A stretch of 49,194 nucleotides of DNA from an uncultured Clostridia bacterium (GTDB lineage: Bacteria > Bacillota > Clostridia > Christensenellales > UBA1242): contig CAKVFE010000004.1 in assembly GCA_934746645.1 (NCBI GenBank), forward strand, positions 1 through 49,194, in the 5' to 3' direction. The notes below the pieces were generated by a model. The model was not told the origin of the DNA. It did no database searches and saw only the letters and a list, made by a program, of their open reading frames with translations. Each line of letters begins with the position of its first letter. Within the stretch, counting starts at the first letter, position 1. A program made the translations under genes and the position numbers. Positions 1 to 8,601 of the stretch are shown one piece after another.

Positions 1-93
1 AAATCTCAAATTAGGAACATTGACGCCTTTTTGTTGTTTATCAGCATCATTAGGGATTGTGTTTTGGTCGGTTTTTTGATTGTTAGTTTCCAT
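1..93 (-). CDS. hsdS: Type I restriction specificity subunit HsdS, N-terminal fragment (cut by window edge)
   Basis: Only the first 31 codons lie in the window; the gene continues past base 1. It starts with ATG at 93-91, one base after the hsdM stop, behind an AGGAGG ribosome binding site. The N-terminus is a polar Asn/Gln/Asp-rich stretch followed by VPNLRF, and a short P-x-LRF segment just before the first target-recognition domain is common at HsdS N-termini. Its place directly after hsdM fits the usual M-S order. The DNA specificity cannot be read from this fragment. Confidence 0.8.
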   Translation of the reverse strand, partial: METNNQKTDQNTIPNDADKQQKGVNVPNLRF

Positions 94-94
94 A

Positions 95-1663
95 CTAATC
101 CTCCTTTAAAATGCCTAATTCTTTAAGATAAACCTCAATTTGTTTGTCAAGTTCAGCTCGTTCGCCCTCAAGTTTTTTGATGTCTGACATTACTGCTTGA
201 ATATCAATTTCTTTTTCCTCTTCAAAAGTATCAACATATCTTGGTATGTTTAAGTTGAAGTCATTTTCTTCAAGTTCTTCAATGGTAGCAAGGTGAGCAT
301 ATTTTTCAATTTCTGATTTGTTTGTATATGCATCAATAATTTTATCGATATCTTCGTTTCTTAATAAGTTTTGATTTTTGCCTTTTTCAAAATTCTTGCT
401 TGCATCAATGAAATATACATTTCTATCTTTTTTATCTTTTTTGAAAACGCAAATACAAGCTGGGATGCTAGTGCCATAGAAGAGGTTGGCAGGTAAGCCA
501 ATAATTGTATCAAGGTAATTTCTTGTTTCTACAAGATATCTTCTAATTGTTGCTTCAGCACCACCTCTAAATAAAGGACCATGTGGGAGAACAACAGCCA
601 TTCTACCAGTTGCACTTAAGCTATTAATCATATGTTGAACAAAAGCATAATCCGCATACGATTTTGGTGCCAATTTACCAGCACCAGAAAATCTATCGTC
701 CTTTTCCATATTTGAGTTTGGATCCCAATTAGCACTGAATGGAGGGTTAGCAACAACTACATCCATTTTGCCATACTCTCTTTGTTCATCACTTGGGGCT
801 TTCAATGTATCACCTTGATGAATAGAGAATTTGTTAAAGTTAACATTATGGACAAGCATATTCATTCTTGCAAGGTTGCAAGTGGTTGTATTCAATTCTT
901 GACCATAAATGTGAATATATTTACCATTTTTCTCTTTTAATCTATCTGCAACTTGGATAAGCAAAGAACCTGAACCACAGGCAGGGTCGCTGATATATTT
1001 AACATCAGTTAAATCATTTGTTACAAGCATACTAAGTAATTTAGAAACTTGTTGAGGAGTGTAAAATTCGCCAGCTTTTTTGCCTGCAGAGGCAGCGAAT
1101 TGTCCGATAAGATATTCATAAGCATCTCCAAGTAAATCTATCTTACTATCCATAAAATTAAAGTTAATTTCATTAATAGAAGAAATAAGTTTGCCGATCA
1201 ATTCACCCTTTTCTTTATAAGTTTTACCTAATTTATCAGATGTTAAATTTACATCATTAAAAAGTCCTTCAAGTTGATCTTGGCTTATTTGTCCTTTTGT
1301 AGAATCAGCATAGTTCTTAAATGCCTCAGAAAGCATTTCAAGTTCAAAATTACCTAAAGTAATTTCTGTTACTAAATTTTTAAATAAATGCTTTGGCTCA
1401 ATAAAATAACCTAATCCAAGATTAGAAATTGCCAATTCCTTACATTTGTCTGGTGCTTGTGCATAAGCATCTTCAATTGTAACATGTAATTTATCTCTAA
1501 ATTCACTTTCTTCATGTTCACAAACATATCTAAAAAATATAAGTCCTAAAATATAATCTTTAAATTCGTTTGCATCCATATTTCCACGAAGTGAGTTAGC
1601 CATTTTCCAAAGTTTTGTGTGAAGCTCCTTCTTTTGTTGTTGTTCTAATTCTATATTATTCAT
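95..1663 (-). CDS. hsdM: Type I restriction-modification DNA methyltransferase subunit HsdM
   Basis: A 522-residue N6-adenine methyltransferase, the modification subunit of a type I system. Residues 10-155 form the helical HsdM_N domain. The catalytic domain carries the SAM-binding motif DPACGSGS (226-233) and catalytic motif NPPF (306-309), with GEFYTPQQV (198-206) just before as in other HsdM proteins. The C-terminal helices (about 480-520) should contact HsdS. The start has an AGGGAG site lying inside the 3' end of the upstream half-S gene (8-nt overlap), so translation is probably coupled. All key motifs are intact. It works with HsdS to methylate host DNA and with HsdR to restrict. Confidence 0.97.
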   Translation of the reverse strand: MNNIELEQQQKKELHTKLWKMANSLRGNMDANEFKDYILGLIFFRYVCEHEESEFRDKLHVTIEDAYAQAPDKCKELAISNLGLGYFIEPKHLFKNLVTEITLGNFELEMLSEAFKNYADSTKGQISQDQLEGLFNDVNLTSDKLGKTYKEKGELIGKLISSINEINFNFMDSKIDLLGDAYEYLIGQFAASAGKKAGEFYTPQQVSKLLSMLVTNDLTDVKYISDPACGSGSLLIQVADRLKEKNGKYIHIYGQELNTTTCNLARMNMLVHNVNFNKFSIHQGDTLKAPSDEQREYGKMDVVVANPPFSANWDPNSNMEKDDRFSGAGKLAPKSYADYAFVQHMINSLSATGRMAVVLPHGPLFRGGAEATIRRYLVETRNYLDTIIGLPANLFYGTSIPACICVFKKDKKDRNVYFIDASKNFEKGKNQNLLRNEDIDKIIDAYTNKSEIEKYAHLATIEELEENDFNLNIPRYVDTFEEEKEIDIQAVMSDIKKLEGERAELDKQIEVYLKELGILKED

Positions 1664-2270
1664 ATTTTTTATCTCCCTTATTATATTTCATTAAATTATA
1701 ATTTCTTACTAGTTTTGTCTTCTCAAATAATTGTTGAGATATTCTATCTCGCAATCTACCCAATTCATATATTTTACCAATTAATCGTTGTTTATCAATG
1801 TTAGGTAATTCTAATTCAATGTCCTTTAAATTATTAATAGACAAAATTATTACATTTGCACTACCTTGTGTTTTTTGGTCAATATATTTATGAAATTGTA
1901 AATCATCATTTAAAAGCCAACAAAAATAATAGGGATCTAAAACATTTAAATCATTTATTCTGACTAATGCAAAATTTGATAGTACAAGACAGTTCGAACG
2001 ATGTTCTTCTACAACAAAAGCTTTCTTAGAACTTAACCCAACAACGATATCTTTTTGTCGAGTTAATACACAAGAATCTTTTTTGTTTTTCAAAATTTTG
2101 ATCTTTCCATGATTATCTGAAACATTAGATATGCCAACAATATAACTTAACTCTTGCATGCTAATTGAATCCAACTCAACCGTTTCGTCAAACTGTGAAT
2201 TAGGTTTAATTCTTGTTAAGATATTTCCTTGAACAACTTCTGCAATCTCTGATAGTTTAAATTTCTTCAT
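1656..2270 (-). CDS. Half-size (single-TRD) HsdS-like specificity protein
   Basis: A 204-residue protein with one target-recognition-domain-like region (about 1-165: KLSEIAEVVQGN at the start, QGSANVIILSINNLKDIELELP near the end) and one C-terminal coiled-coil conserved region (about 165-195). A normal HsdS has two of each and 380-450 residues. It lies between hsdR and hsdM, overlaps hsdM by 8 nt and has a GGAGGG ribosome binding site, so it looks like a maintained gene and not a frameshift remnant. Single-TRD S proteins can dimerise to give a full specificity subunit; alternatively it competes with or modifies the full HsdS encoded after hsdM. The role is inferred; family membership is well supported. 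Confidence 0.85.
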   Translation of the reverse strand: MKKFKLSEIAEVVQGNILTRIKPNSQFDETVELDSISMQELSYIVGISNVSDNHGKIKILKNKKDSCVLTRQKDIVVGLSSKKAFVVEEHRSNCLVLSNFALVRINDLNVLDPYYFCWLLNDDLQFHKYIDQKTQGSANVIILSINNLKDIELELPNIDKQRLIGKIYELGRLRDRISQQLFEKTKLVRNYNLMKYNKGDKKYE

Positions 2271-2302
2271 TTTTATCGCCCTCCATTGAAATTTACATAA
2301 AT

Positions 2303-2331
2303 ATCATACAATACAATTTTAGAATTGTCAA
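2303..2331 (-). promoter_or_regulatory. Internal promoter for the half-S/hsdM/hsdS genes
   Basis: On the minus strand TTGACA (2331-2326) and TATGAT (2308-2303) are separated by exactly 17 bp, the best-matching sigma-A-type promoter seen in the restriction locus. It lies in the short gap after hsdR, so the specificity and methylation genes can be transcribed without the nuclease. Confidence 0.8.
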
Positions 2332-2360
2332 TAGTTTTTTGATATTTATTTAAATTTCTT

Positions 2361-5159
2361 TTAATAAAGCGTAATTTCATCAAATTTATCAAAGAATTTT
2401 TTAATATCAATAGGTAATGCTTCAATTATTTTTAATCTTTCTTTGAATGGGATATCATCAAGAGCTCCCATCAATGAAGTAACATCACGATTTAGTTCTA
2501 TCGAATCTTGATAAAAAGCATAGTTCTCAATTAAATGTCTTAATTTTTCCATATCTATATGATACATTTTACTTATTAAATTAATATCTTTATCTTTTTC
2601 ATCATTTATATATTTTTCATATTCTTGTACTGGATCTTTATCATATAAACCATCAATATCGTCATTCATAAACGAGTTAACAAATTTTTCTAATAATTCT
2701 CGTTTTGATTTGTCTGCAATTTCAAGTAACAATCTACTAATTTTTCTTTTAACTTTAGTTTTGTTTTCAGCTTTTTCATTTTGATATTTTAATAACAATT
2801 CCACTAAATAGTCAAAATTTACTTTTACTCTTCCTAGAAGAGCAATTTCAAAATCAACATCATTTAAAACAGACTCTTTAACAGGATGGGGTGCAATTTG
2901 ATTATAAATATATTTATATAATCCTTGCAATTCATTGTATGTTTTCATATCCATTTCAGTTTTATTTATATCAAAATCTATATAATTAGTAATCTTATTA
3001 TATATGTGCATTAATTCTCTAAAAGCATTAACAAATTCAAGTTGGTCATTTTCGGATTTTGAATGAGCCAATTTACTAACTTCTTTGCACGCAATAAAAG
3101 CTTTATTAAGCTTAACAACCAAATTGTCCAATGGCTCAAGTGTCACATCATTATAAACATCTTTATCATTATTAAAATGAGCTAAAGCTTCATCCATTGT
3201 CATTTTAGATGTTTGATAGCAAATAATATTCCCACAAATTTTATTTTCTTCGTAAGTTCTAATAGTCCTTGAAATTGCTTGAATAAGCCCATGCATTTTC
3301 ATTGATTTATCAAGATATAAGGCACTACATCTTCTAAAGTCCATACCCGTCAAACATTTATCAACAACAAATAAAATATCTATATTCTTATTTCTAAAAT
3401 TATTTATTACATCTCTTTCATAAGAAGCATAGTTAGTCAAACTAAAATTAGAATTGTTTTCAGGTCTCTTGTTATATTCGTCGATTATTCTCGCTAATTT
3501 ATCTTTAGCAACTTCTTTAACATCACCCTCTTTACAATCTTCATTCGCTTCATAAGAATAAATTGCCGCTATTTTTATATTTTCTTTATTATTAAGCATA
3601 TAATCATAGTATTTATTTAACAATGCAATAGATTCGCAAGCAAAAATAGCATTATATTGTCTACCAAAAGTTTTTTGATCGAAATGATCAAATACATCTT
3701 TAGAAACCTTTTCAATTCTTCTATTATCAATCATAACTTCTGCATAATTGATACCTTGAACAGTCTTATCTAAAAATGTTTCTTCATTTTTAATTTTTAT
3801 AGTTTTTACATAATCAATACAAAGTGGCAAAACATTGTGATCTCCAATTGCTTCTTTAAGTGTATATGTATGAACTGGCTTACCGAAATAAAATGATGTC
3901 AACTTTGCATTTTCAGTTATTTCATCTTCCACTGTAAAAATAGGAGTACCCGTAAAGCCATAATATAATGCATTAGTGAAATAATTATTTATAAGTTTTC
4001 TCATTTCTCCAGCTTGACTTCTATGGCATTCGTCAAACATAAAAATCATCTTTTTATTTTTATATTCTTTTAATTCATTAATATGTCTACCTTTGATAGC
4101 ATTAGACATCTTGTTAATAGTTGAAATGATTAATTTTTTGTTGCTCTTAATATCTCTAATTAAACTATCCGTTTTACCAATATTAGTAAATTCATCAACA
4201 GATGATGACATGTAAGAATTAAAATCTTCAACAGTTTTATCATCAAGATCTTTTCTATCTACTAAAAAGAATACTTTTTCAATATTAGGATTCAAGCTCA
4301 TTTCATAAGCGAACTTAAAAGAAGTTAATGTTTTCCCTGAACCAGTAGAATGGAAACAGTATCCATTATCATTTTTTTTACACCTTTCTATCAATGCTTC
4401 AAAAGCATATATTTGATAAGGACGCATTACATATAGTTTTCTTTCTGCAACACTATCTATCATATATTTAAAAACAACTCTATAAAGGAAGGGACAGAAT
4501 AAAAACTTTTCTTCAAATTCATAAAGAAGATTAATAGGTTCGTTCTTTGTGTTTGACCAAACAAAACAATTACTTTTCAAAATATTAATATCATTATTAG
4601 CAAAATATCTTGTGTTTTGTTCGTTAGAAATAACAAATAGTTGAATAAATTTGAATAATCCTTTATAATTACCATCTCTTCTATATCTAAGGATTTGATT
4701 AAATGCTTGATTAATTTCTACACCAGGTTTCTTTAATTCAATTTGGACGAACGGAATACCATTTATCAATAATGTAACATCAAACCTGCCAATATACTTC
4801 CCTGTGGTATTTATTTGATGTGCTACTTCAAAATAATTTTTTTCAATATCTTTATTTATCAATTTTAAATAAACAGGAAAGCCGTCCCTTTTTACAACAT
4901 CAATTTTACCAGAACGCAAAATTTGAGAAGATTCAAAGATAGATTTTCCGTCTAAATATATAAGAATTTCTTTAAACTCTGAATCTGTAAGAGGCTTATC
5001 TTTTAAAACTTCTTTATTGATTATATTTAGTTTATTTCTAAAATTTTCTATCAACTCTTCATATGATGAAAGTTTGTTATATTTGTACCAATTAGTCGTT
5101 ATAACTTTAATAAATTGATTTTCAACATCATATTCAGTTGTGTAAAGTTCATTATGCAT
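2361..5159 (-). CDS. hsdR: Type I restriction endonuclease subunit HsdR
   Basis: A 932-residue translocase-nuclease. The N-terminal nuclease domain has the PD-(D/E)xK signature D127...E141-L-K143 followed by the QxxxY element Q155-Y159. The SF2 motor has Walker A STGSGKT (271-277), DECH (376-379), TGT (403-405) and motif VI QAISRTIR (627-634). The helical C-terminal region (about 700-930) should dock on the methyltransferase core. All catalytic motifs are intact, so the enzyme is predicted active: it cuts unmethylated DNA after ATP-driven translocation. A GAGGAG ribosome binding site precedes the ATG, and an extended -10 (TGTTATAAT, with the box at 5217-5212) lies upstream. Confidence 0.97.
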   Translation of the reverse strand: MHNELYTTEYDVENQFIKVITTNWYKYNKLSSYEELIENFRNKLNIINKEVLKDKPLTDSEFKEILIYLDGKSIFESSQILRSGKIDVVKRDGFPVYLKLINKDIEKNYFEVAHQINTTGKYIGRFDVTLLINGIPFVQIELKKPGVEINQAFNQILRYRRDGNYKGLFKFIQLFVISNEQNTRYFANNDINILKSNCFVWSNTKNEPINLLYEFEEKFLFCPFLYRVVFKYMIDSVAERKLYVMRPYQIYAFEALIERCKKNDNGYCFHSTGSGKTLTSFKFAYEMSLNPNIEKVFFLVDRKDLDDKTVEDFNSYMSSSVDEFTNIGKTDSLIRDIKSNKKLIISTINKMSNAIKGRHINELKEYKNKKMIFMFDECHRSQAGEMRKLINNYFTNALYYGFTGTPIFTVEDEITENAKLTSFYFGKPVHTYTLKEAIGDHNVLPLCIDYVKTIKIKNEETFLDKTVQGINYAEVMIDNRRIEKVSKDVFDHFDQKTFGRQYNAIFACESIALLNKYYDYMLNNKENIKIAAIYSYEANEDCKEGDVKEVAKDKLARIIDEYNKRPENNSNFSLTNYASYERDVINNFRNKNIDILFVVDKCLTGMDFRRCSALYLDKSMKMHGLIQAISRTIRTYEENKICGNIICYQTSKMTMDEALAHFNNDKDVYNDVTLEPLDNLVVKLNKAFIACKEVSKLAHSKSENDQLEFVNAFRELMHIYNKITNYIDFDINKTEMDMKTYNELQGLYKYIYNQIAPHPVKESVLNDVDFEIALLGRVKVNFDYLVELLLKYQNEKAENKTKVKRKISRLLLEIADKSKRELLEKFVNSFMNDDIDGLYDKDPVQEYEKYINDEKDKDINLISKMYHIDMEKLRHLIENYAFYQDSIELNRDVTSLMGALDDIPFKERLKIIEALPIDIKKFFDKFDEITLY

Positions 5160-5756
5160 ACAAACTCCTCAATAATCCCTTATTAATTAAATTAAGGATA
5201 TAATCTAATTGATTATAACATAAAAAATCTAATATTGTTATAATTTTTGCAAAAAATATATTTCTTTATATATAGTACTAAATATATTAAAACAAATCAG
5301 TTAATAGATTTTAAGATTTGACAATAAATTTCACTACAAATATTCACAGAGTTCCAAGCAGTTTTAAAGCGTTTGGGAAAGAATAAGATTAGATGAAAAT
5401 ATGGAGAGGTGGTACATTTAGGTACACAAATTAAAGAAATGTATTAACATAAATTTTAAAACTATCAAAAAAGTCCCCATATTGTTTACTATTATTGAAA
5501 TAGACAGAAATATGGGAATGTTATTTAATTTAAAAATCAAGATATTAAATTAACCACACATAAAAATCTTTATTTTCGTAATTTAGTCTATAATCATTTT
5601 TTTTAGTTTAATATAGATTAAAATTTGTATTCAAAGTGTAAAAACAATTCAATTACTAACCACATTAGATATTTTAAGCTTAAATATTGTTTGATGATGA
5701 GTGGGGTTAATGTTATAATATGGAAAAACATAATATGATTAAATGAGGTTGGAAGT
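5160..5756. other. Intergenic region between divergent hsdR and the CYTH gene
   Basis: About 600 bp without a convincing gene. It holds the hsdR extended -10 element (minus, 5217-5212), the CYTH promoter at the right end, and a weak inverted repeat (CCCATATT near 5475 with AATATGGG near 5510). The stretch 5340-5425 is less A+T-rich than its surroundings and has only very short reading frames; it could be decayed sequence. I see nothing else in it. Confidence 0.5.
5691..5719 (+). promoter_or_regulatory. Promoter of the CYTH gene
   Basis: TTGATG (5691-5696), a 17-bp spacer and an extended -10, TGTTATAAT (5711-5719). The predicted transcript starts about 30 nt before the ATG and includes the GAGG ribosome binding site at 5745. 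Confidence 0.75.
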
Positions 5757-6371
5757 ATGGCACAAACTGAAATTACTGTTCAAGTATTTGAAAAGTTGGA
5801 AGACATTGAAGCAAAACTAGTAAATTTAGGTTTTGTAAAGACAGAAGAATTTAATGGAAGAGATGATTATTTTGTCAATATGGATAAAAGTAAAATCAAC
5901 AATGCCAGTTATTCAAATTTGTTAAACAACAGTCTAATTATTCGTTCCTATACAACACTAAAAGATAAATCACCTACATCAATGTTACTTAGAAAAATAA
6001 AAACATTAGATGAAAATCAAAATGTAATTGGAGAAGAAAAAATTTCTACAAAAATTGATAATGTTGACAACGCTCGCAGATTGTTGACTGGCATTAATTT
6101 AATTAATTGGGTGTCACTAAAACAAAAGAATGCATTCTACAAAAATGGTGAAAAAACTATAATCGTAGGCAATGTAGAAGGCTTAGGAAATTTCATAGAA
6201 ATTGAAGAATACAAATCAATATCTACACTTCCAGAAAAAGAAAAATTTGAAATATTAAAACAATATGTTAATAGTTTTAATTTTAAAATCGGATCAGATT
6301 ATTCTTGCAAAAAAGTATTTATGTTACATAATCAAAATTTATTAAATCAAAATAATCAAATTAAAAAATAG
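5757..6371 (+). CDS. CYTH domain protein (triphosphate-binding fold)
   Basis: A 204-residue stand-alone CYTH-like protein, related to class IV adenylate cyclases, thiamine triphosphatases and tripolyphosphatases. Visible features are an N-terminal EITVQVF strand where the ExExK signature should be, DDYF at about 36-39, an LIIRS strand, LLRKIK, and the C-terminal GLGNFIEIEEY strand. The ExExK motif is degenerate (E-I-T-V-Q), so metal or triphosphate hydrolysis may be altered. It is monocistronic, with its own promoter and a terminator overlapping the stop codon. Substrate and role cannot be given. A second, better conserved CYTH domain is fused to an ATPase at 33916-35229. Confidence 0.75.
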   Translation: MAQTEITVQVFEKLEDIEAKLVNLGFVKTEEFNGRDDYFVNMDKSKINNASYSNLLNNSLIIRSYTTLKDKSPTSMLLRKIKTLDENQNVIGEEKISTKIDNVDNARRLLTGINLINWVSLKQKNAFYKNGEKTIIVGNVEGLGNFIEIEEYKSISTLPEKEKFEILKQYVNSFNFKIGSDYSCKKVFMLHNQNLLNQNNQIKK

Positions 6372-6395
6372 CATTAGTTTTCTAATGCTATTTTT
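6364..6395 (+). terminator. Rho-independent terminator of the CYTH gene
   Basis: A 14-bp stem (AAAAATAGCATTAG with CTAATGCTATTTTT) with a TTTT loop; the stop codon TAG is inside the 5' arm. Confidence 0.85.
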
Positions 6396-6594
6396 CTTTA
6401 TTCTAATTAAATTGTTATATTAATTAAAACTATAAATTATAAAAACTTATTATGAATATAATTTAAAAGTGTTCTTTAAATTACATAACAGACTATTCTT
6501 TTATTTATTAATATTTGACAAATAATTGATAGTTATTGACAAAAAGTGTAATGTTGGTGTTGATATGTGCTATGATATTGATAATAAGCAATAT

Positions 6595-7503
6595 TTATTT
6601 AAGTCGTTTTGTATTGCCGAAGCGACATCTATAACTTAATAATTCTTTATGAGTTGTGCATAAAAGTCTATCCATATCCAAAGCAATATTTTCAAATTTG
6701 CAATTCATAAAATGTGTCAATAAATAACTTACATTATTTAGTTTGTTTGCGTTATCAATACAGAATTGTCTTATTGGCGCACACACTCCAAACACCCAAA
6801 CTGGCGAACAAATTGTCACTTCTTCATACTTAAAAAAATCAATCTCGTTTGGCTCTAGTGGCATACCCCACTTATGCATACCATATCGTCCACACCACCA
6901 GAATCCAAGATTGCCATCAACCTTTTCTGTAGTTTTTATCTCTACAATATCAGCACCTTTTTCATTAGCTATTTCATACGCAAGTTTCTTTGTGTATCCC
7001 ATACGAGAAAAATAAACCACAACTTTTGATTTGTCATTGCCAATATTTTTATATTGATTTTCATCAAATTTAAATTGACTTTGTTGATATCCTACAAAGC
7101 ACACATATCCAGTAACTAATTGTAGAAAACCAAAAATGAAAAATGCTGTAGACATAAAATTGAATGGGAATATAACGAATTGGATTATTATCCAAAGCAT
7201 AAGTGTAAATCCAAATATTGTCCCTAGTATTATTCCAGATTTTTTATTGAAAAACAATAGTATAGACGCTAGTATATTTGTCAATCCATTTACTATCAAC
7301 AGCATTACACCTGAAAAAATCAGATTTTGAAATAACACATTAGCAAATGGCAAAACTTGAAAAAATGGCAACATACCATCCATACCCATCATTTTACCAG
7401 TGGGGTCAATAAACATACATAAGCTTCCACCTATTGCACCCAACCCAATAAACAATGTCCAAAAAATCAAAATTCTTTTTGCTATATTATATCTTTTACT
7501 CAT
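6595..7503 (-). CDS. Four-TM membrane protein with C-terminal flavodoxin domain
   Basis: A 302-residue protein with four hydrophobic helices in roughly residues 8-140, followed by a flavodoxin-like domain from about residue 160. The FMN phosphate loop reads YFSRMGYTKK (about 164-173), and CSPVWVFGVCAPIRQF matches the strand and loop of flavodoxin-fold NAD(P)H/FMN oxidoreductases. It probably is a membrane-anchored electron carrier or quinone/flavin reductase; partner and substrate are unknown. I chose ATG at 7503, preceded by AGGGG; an upstream in-frame TTG at 7527 has no ribosome binding site. An extended -10 (TGCTATAAT, box 7554-7549) lies about 45 nt upstream. Monocistronic. Confidence 0.8.
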   Translation of the reverse strand: MSKRYNIAKRILIFWTLFIGLGAIGGSLCMFIDPTGKMMGMDGMLPFFQVLPFANVLFQNLIFSGVMLLIVNGLTNILASILLFFNKKSGIILGTIFGFTLMLWIIIQFVIFPFNFMSTAFFIFGFLQLVTGYVCFVGYQQSQFKFDENQYKNIGNDKSKVVVYFSRMGYTKKLAYEIANEKGADIVEIKTTEKVDGNLGFWWCGRYGMHKWGMPLEPNEIDFFKYEEVTICSPVWVFGVCAPIRQFCIDNANKLNNVSYLLTHFMNCKFENIALDMDRLLCTTHKELLSYRCRFGNTKRLK

Positions 7504-7548
7504 ATATCCCCTAACCATTAAATACAAAAAAGTATTAATTTTTTTTAC

Positions 7549-7557
7549 ATTATAGCA
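7549..7557 (-). promoter_or_regulatory. Extended -10 promoter of the flavodoxin gene
   Basis: TGCTATAAT on the minus strand (7557-7549). The -35 region is weak (TTAATT-like), as expected for an extended -10 promoter. Confidence 0.55.
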
Positions 7558-7590
7558 TAGTTAAAGTTAATAATTAACTAAAAATCATTG

Positions 7591-7626
7591 TAAAAAAACT
7601 CTTAGCATAAAACTAAGAGTCTTTTT
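7591..7626 (-). terminator. Terminator after the 7708-8406 gene
   Basis: Stem CTCTTAG/CTAAGAG (arms 7598-7605 and 7613-7620) followed on the minus strand by a run of T. The plus strand also has a T-rich tail, so it may work both ways. Confidence 0.75.
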
Positions 7627-7707
7627 ATTTTTTATATTTGATTCAATAGTAAAATTGATTTTATTAGTATTTTTAATAGGTTTTATTATAAAAACACTAA
7701 ATTACTA

Positions 7708-8406
7708 TTATTTTTCTATACCTTTGTCTTTTTTAGCTTTTGCTTGAGCTTCAGCTATCTTTTTATTAACCAAGTTTTGTTTTTCAATAGCTTTTGCCTT
7801 GTCTTGACATTGTTTAACTACATCAATGATATCTTGTTCTATACGGCATTTGCTAACATCAACTTTAACATAATCTGGATTGATAACAAATAATTGGTTA
7901 ACACTTTTTGCAACATAACTATTTTTTATCATTTGGACAGAATCATTTAATATTTGATTTTCTGCTTTTGCAATATCACTTACTCTTTCTTTTTCTTGTA
8001 TTCTTAAGAAATATTTATATCTGCTATTTAAATGATCTATCTTCCCTGTAATTTGAGATAATTTGCGATCTTTGTGAATTACAAATTTTTTATTAACAAG
8101 ATTGTTCTTTTCCAAATTTAGTTCTACTAATTTAGAAGGATATTCTTGCATAAAAGTTTTATAAGCTTTATATTTTGTTTCGTCATAGCCCATTTCTACA
8201 TATGATATCTCATCATCTCTATCATATTCAACATAAACTTCTGATTGAAATGCAGTTTCTTTTGTAGGGTCATATATTTTTTCATTATTTCTTTTAATTT
8301 TGTAATTTAAAAGTTCAACCACTTCATTTTGTGTCATATAAGCTTCTGCATCTGCTGACAATTGTTTCAATTCTAATTCAAACATTAATTTTAAACCTTT
8401 ACCCAT
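7708..8406 (-). CDS. Uncharacterised coiled-coil protein
   Basis: A 232-residue protein that I do not recognise. It is soluble (no membrane helix or signal peptide), rich in Lys, Glu, Asn and Gln, and mostly helical. Residues 110-165 and the Lys/Ala-rich C-terminus (about 195-232, AEAQAKAKKDKG) look like coiled coil. The ATG at 8406 has a strong GAGGGG site, and a terminator follows, so it is a real monocistronic gene. Its composition resembles the unknowns at 11919-13223 and 39041-40051, but I see no clear homology between them. Confidence 0.6.
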   Translation of the reverse strand: MGKGLKLMFELELKQLSADAEAYMTQNEVVELLNYKIKRNNEKIYDPTKETAFQSEVYVEYDRDDEISYVEMGYDETKYKAYKTFMQEYPSKLVELNLEKNNLVNKKFVIHKDRKLSQITGKIDHLNSRYKYFLRIQEKERVSDIAKAENQILNDSVQMIKNSYVAKSVNQLFVINPDYVKVDVSKCRIEQDIIDVVKQCQDKAKAIEKQNLVNKKIAEAQAKAKKDKGIEK

Positions 8407-8585
8407 AACACACCCCTCAATATTTGTTATTATATTTTATAATACATTTGATTAAAAGTCAATATTGAATATTTTTCGCCAAGCCTACAAAACAATATAA
8501 TAACAATCCAATTACACACAATAAAATTTTGATTTTAGCCACTTTATTAAAACTTATAAAAATGATAGTAAATCATTTAAAATAG

Positions 8586-8594
8586 TGCTAAAAT
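8586..8594 (+). promoter_or_regulatory. Extended -10 immediately upstream of sua5 (leaderless mRNA predicted)
   Basis: TGCTAAAAT ends 7 nt before the ATG at 8602. Transcription should therefore start at or next to the A of the start codon. There is no ribosome binding site between the box and the ATG, and no clear -35. Confidence 0.55.
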
Positions 8595-8601
8595 ATCAAG
8601 T

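Noticed and set aside
5340..5425. Small ORF or decayed gene in the hsdR-CYTH gap
   Set aside because: Frames are under 25 codons, lack a ribosome binding site and match nothing I recognise.
6530..6594. TTGACA motifs pointing right into the 3' end of the flavodoxin gene
   Set aside because: No -10 box at proper spacing and no plus-strand gene follows; probably chance in A+T-rich DNA.
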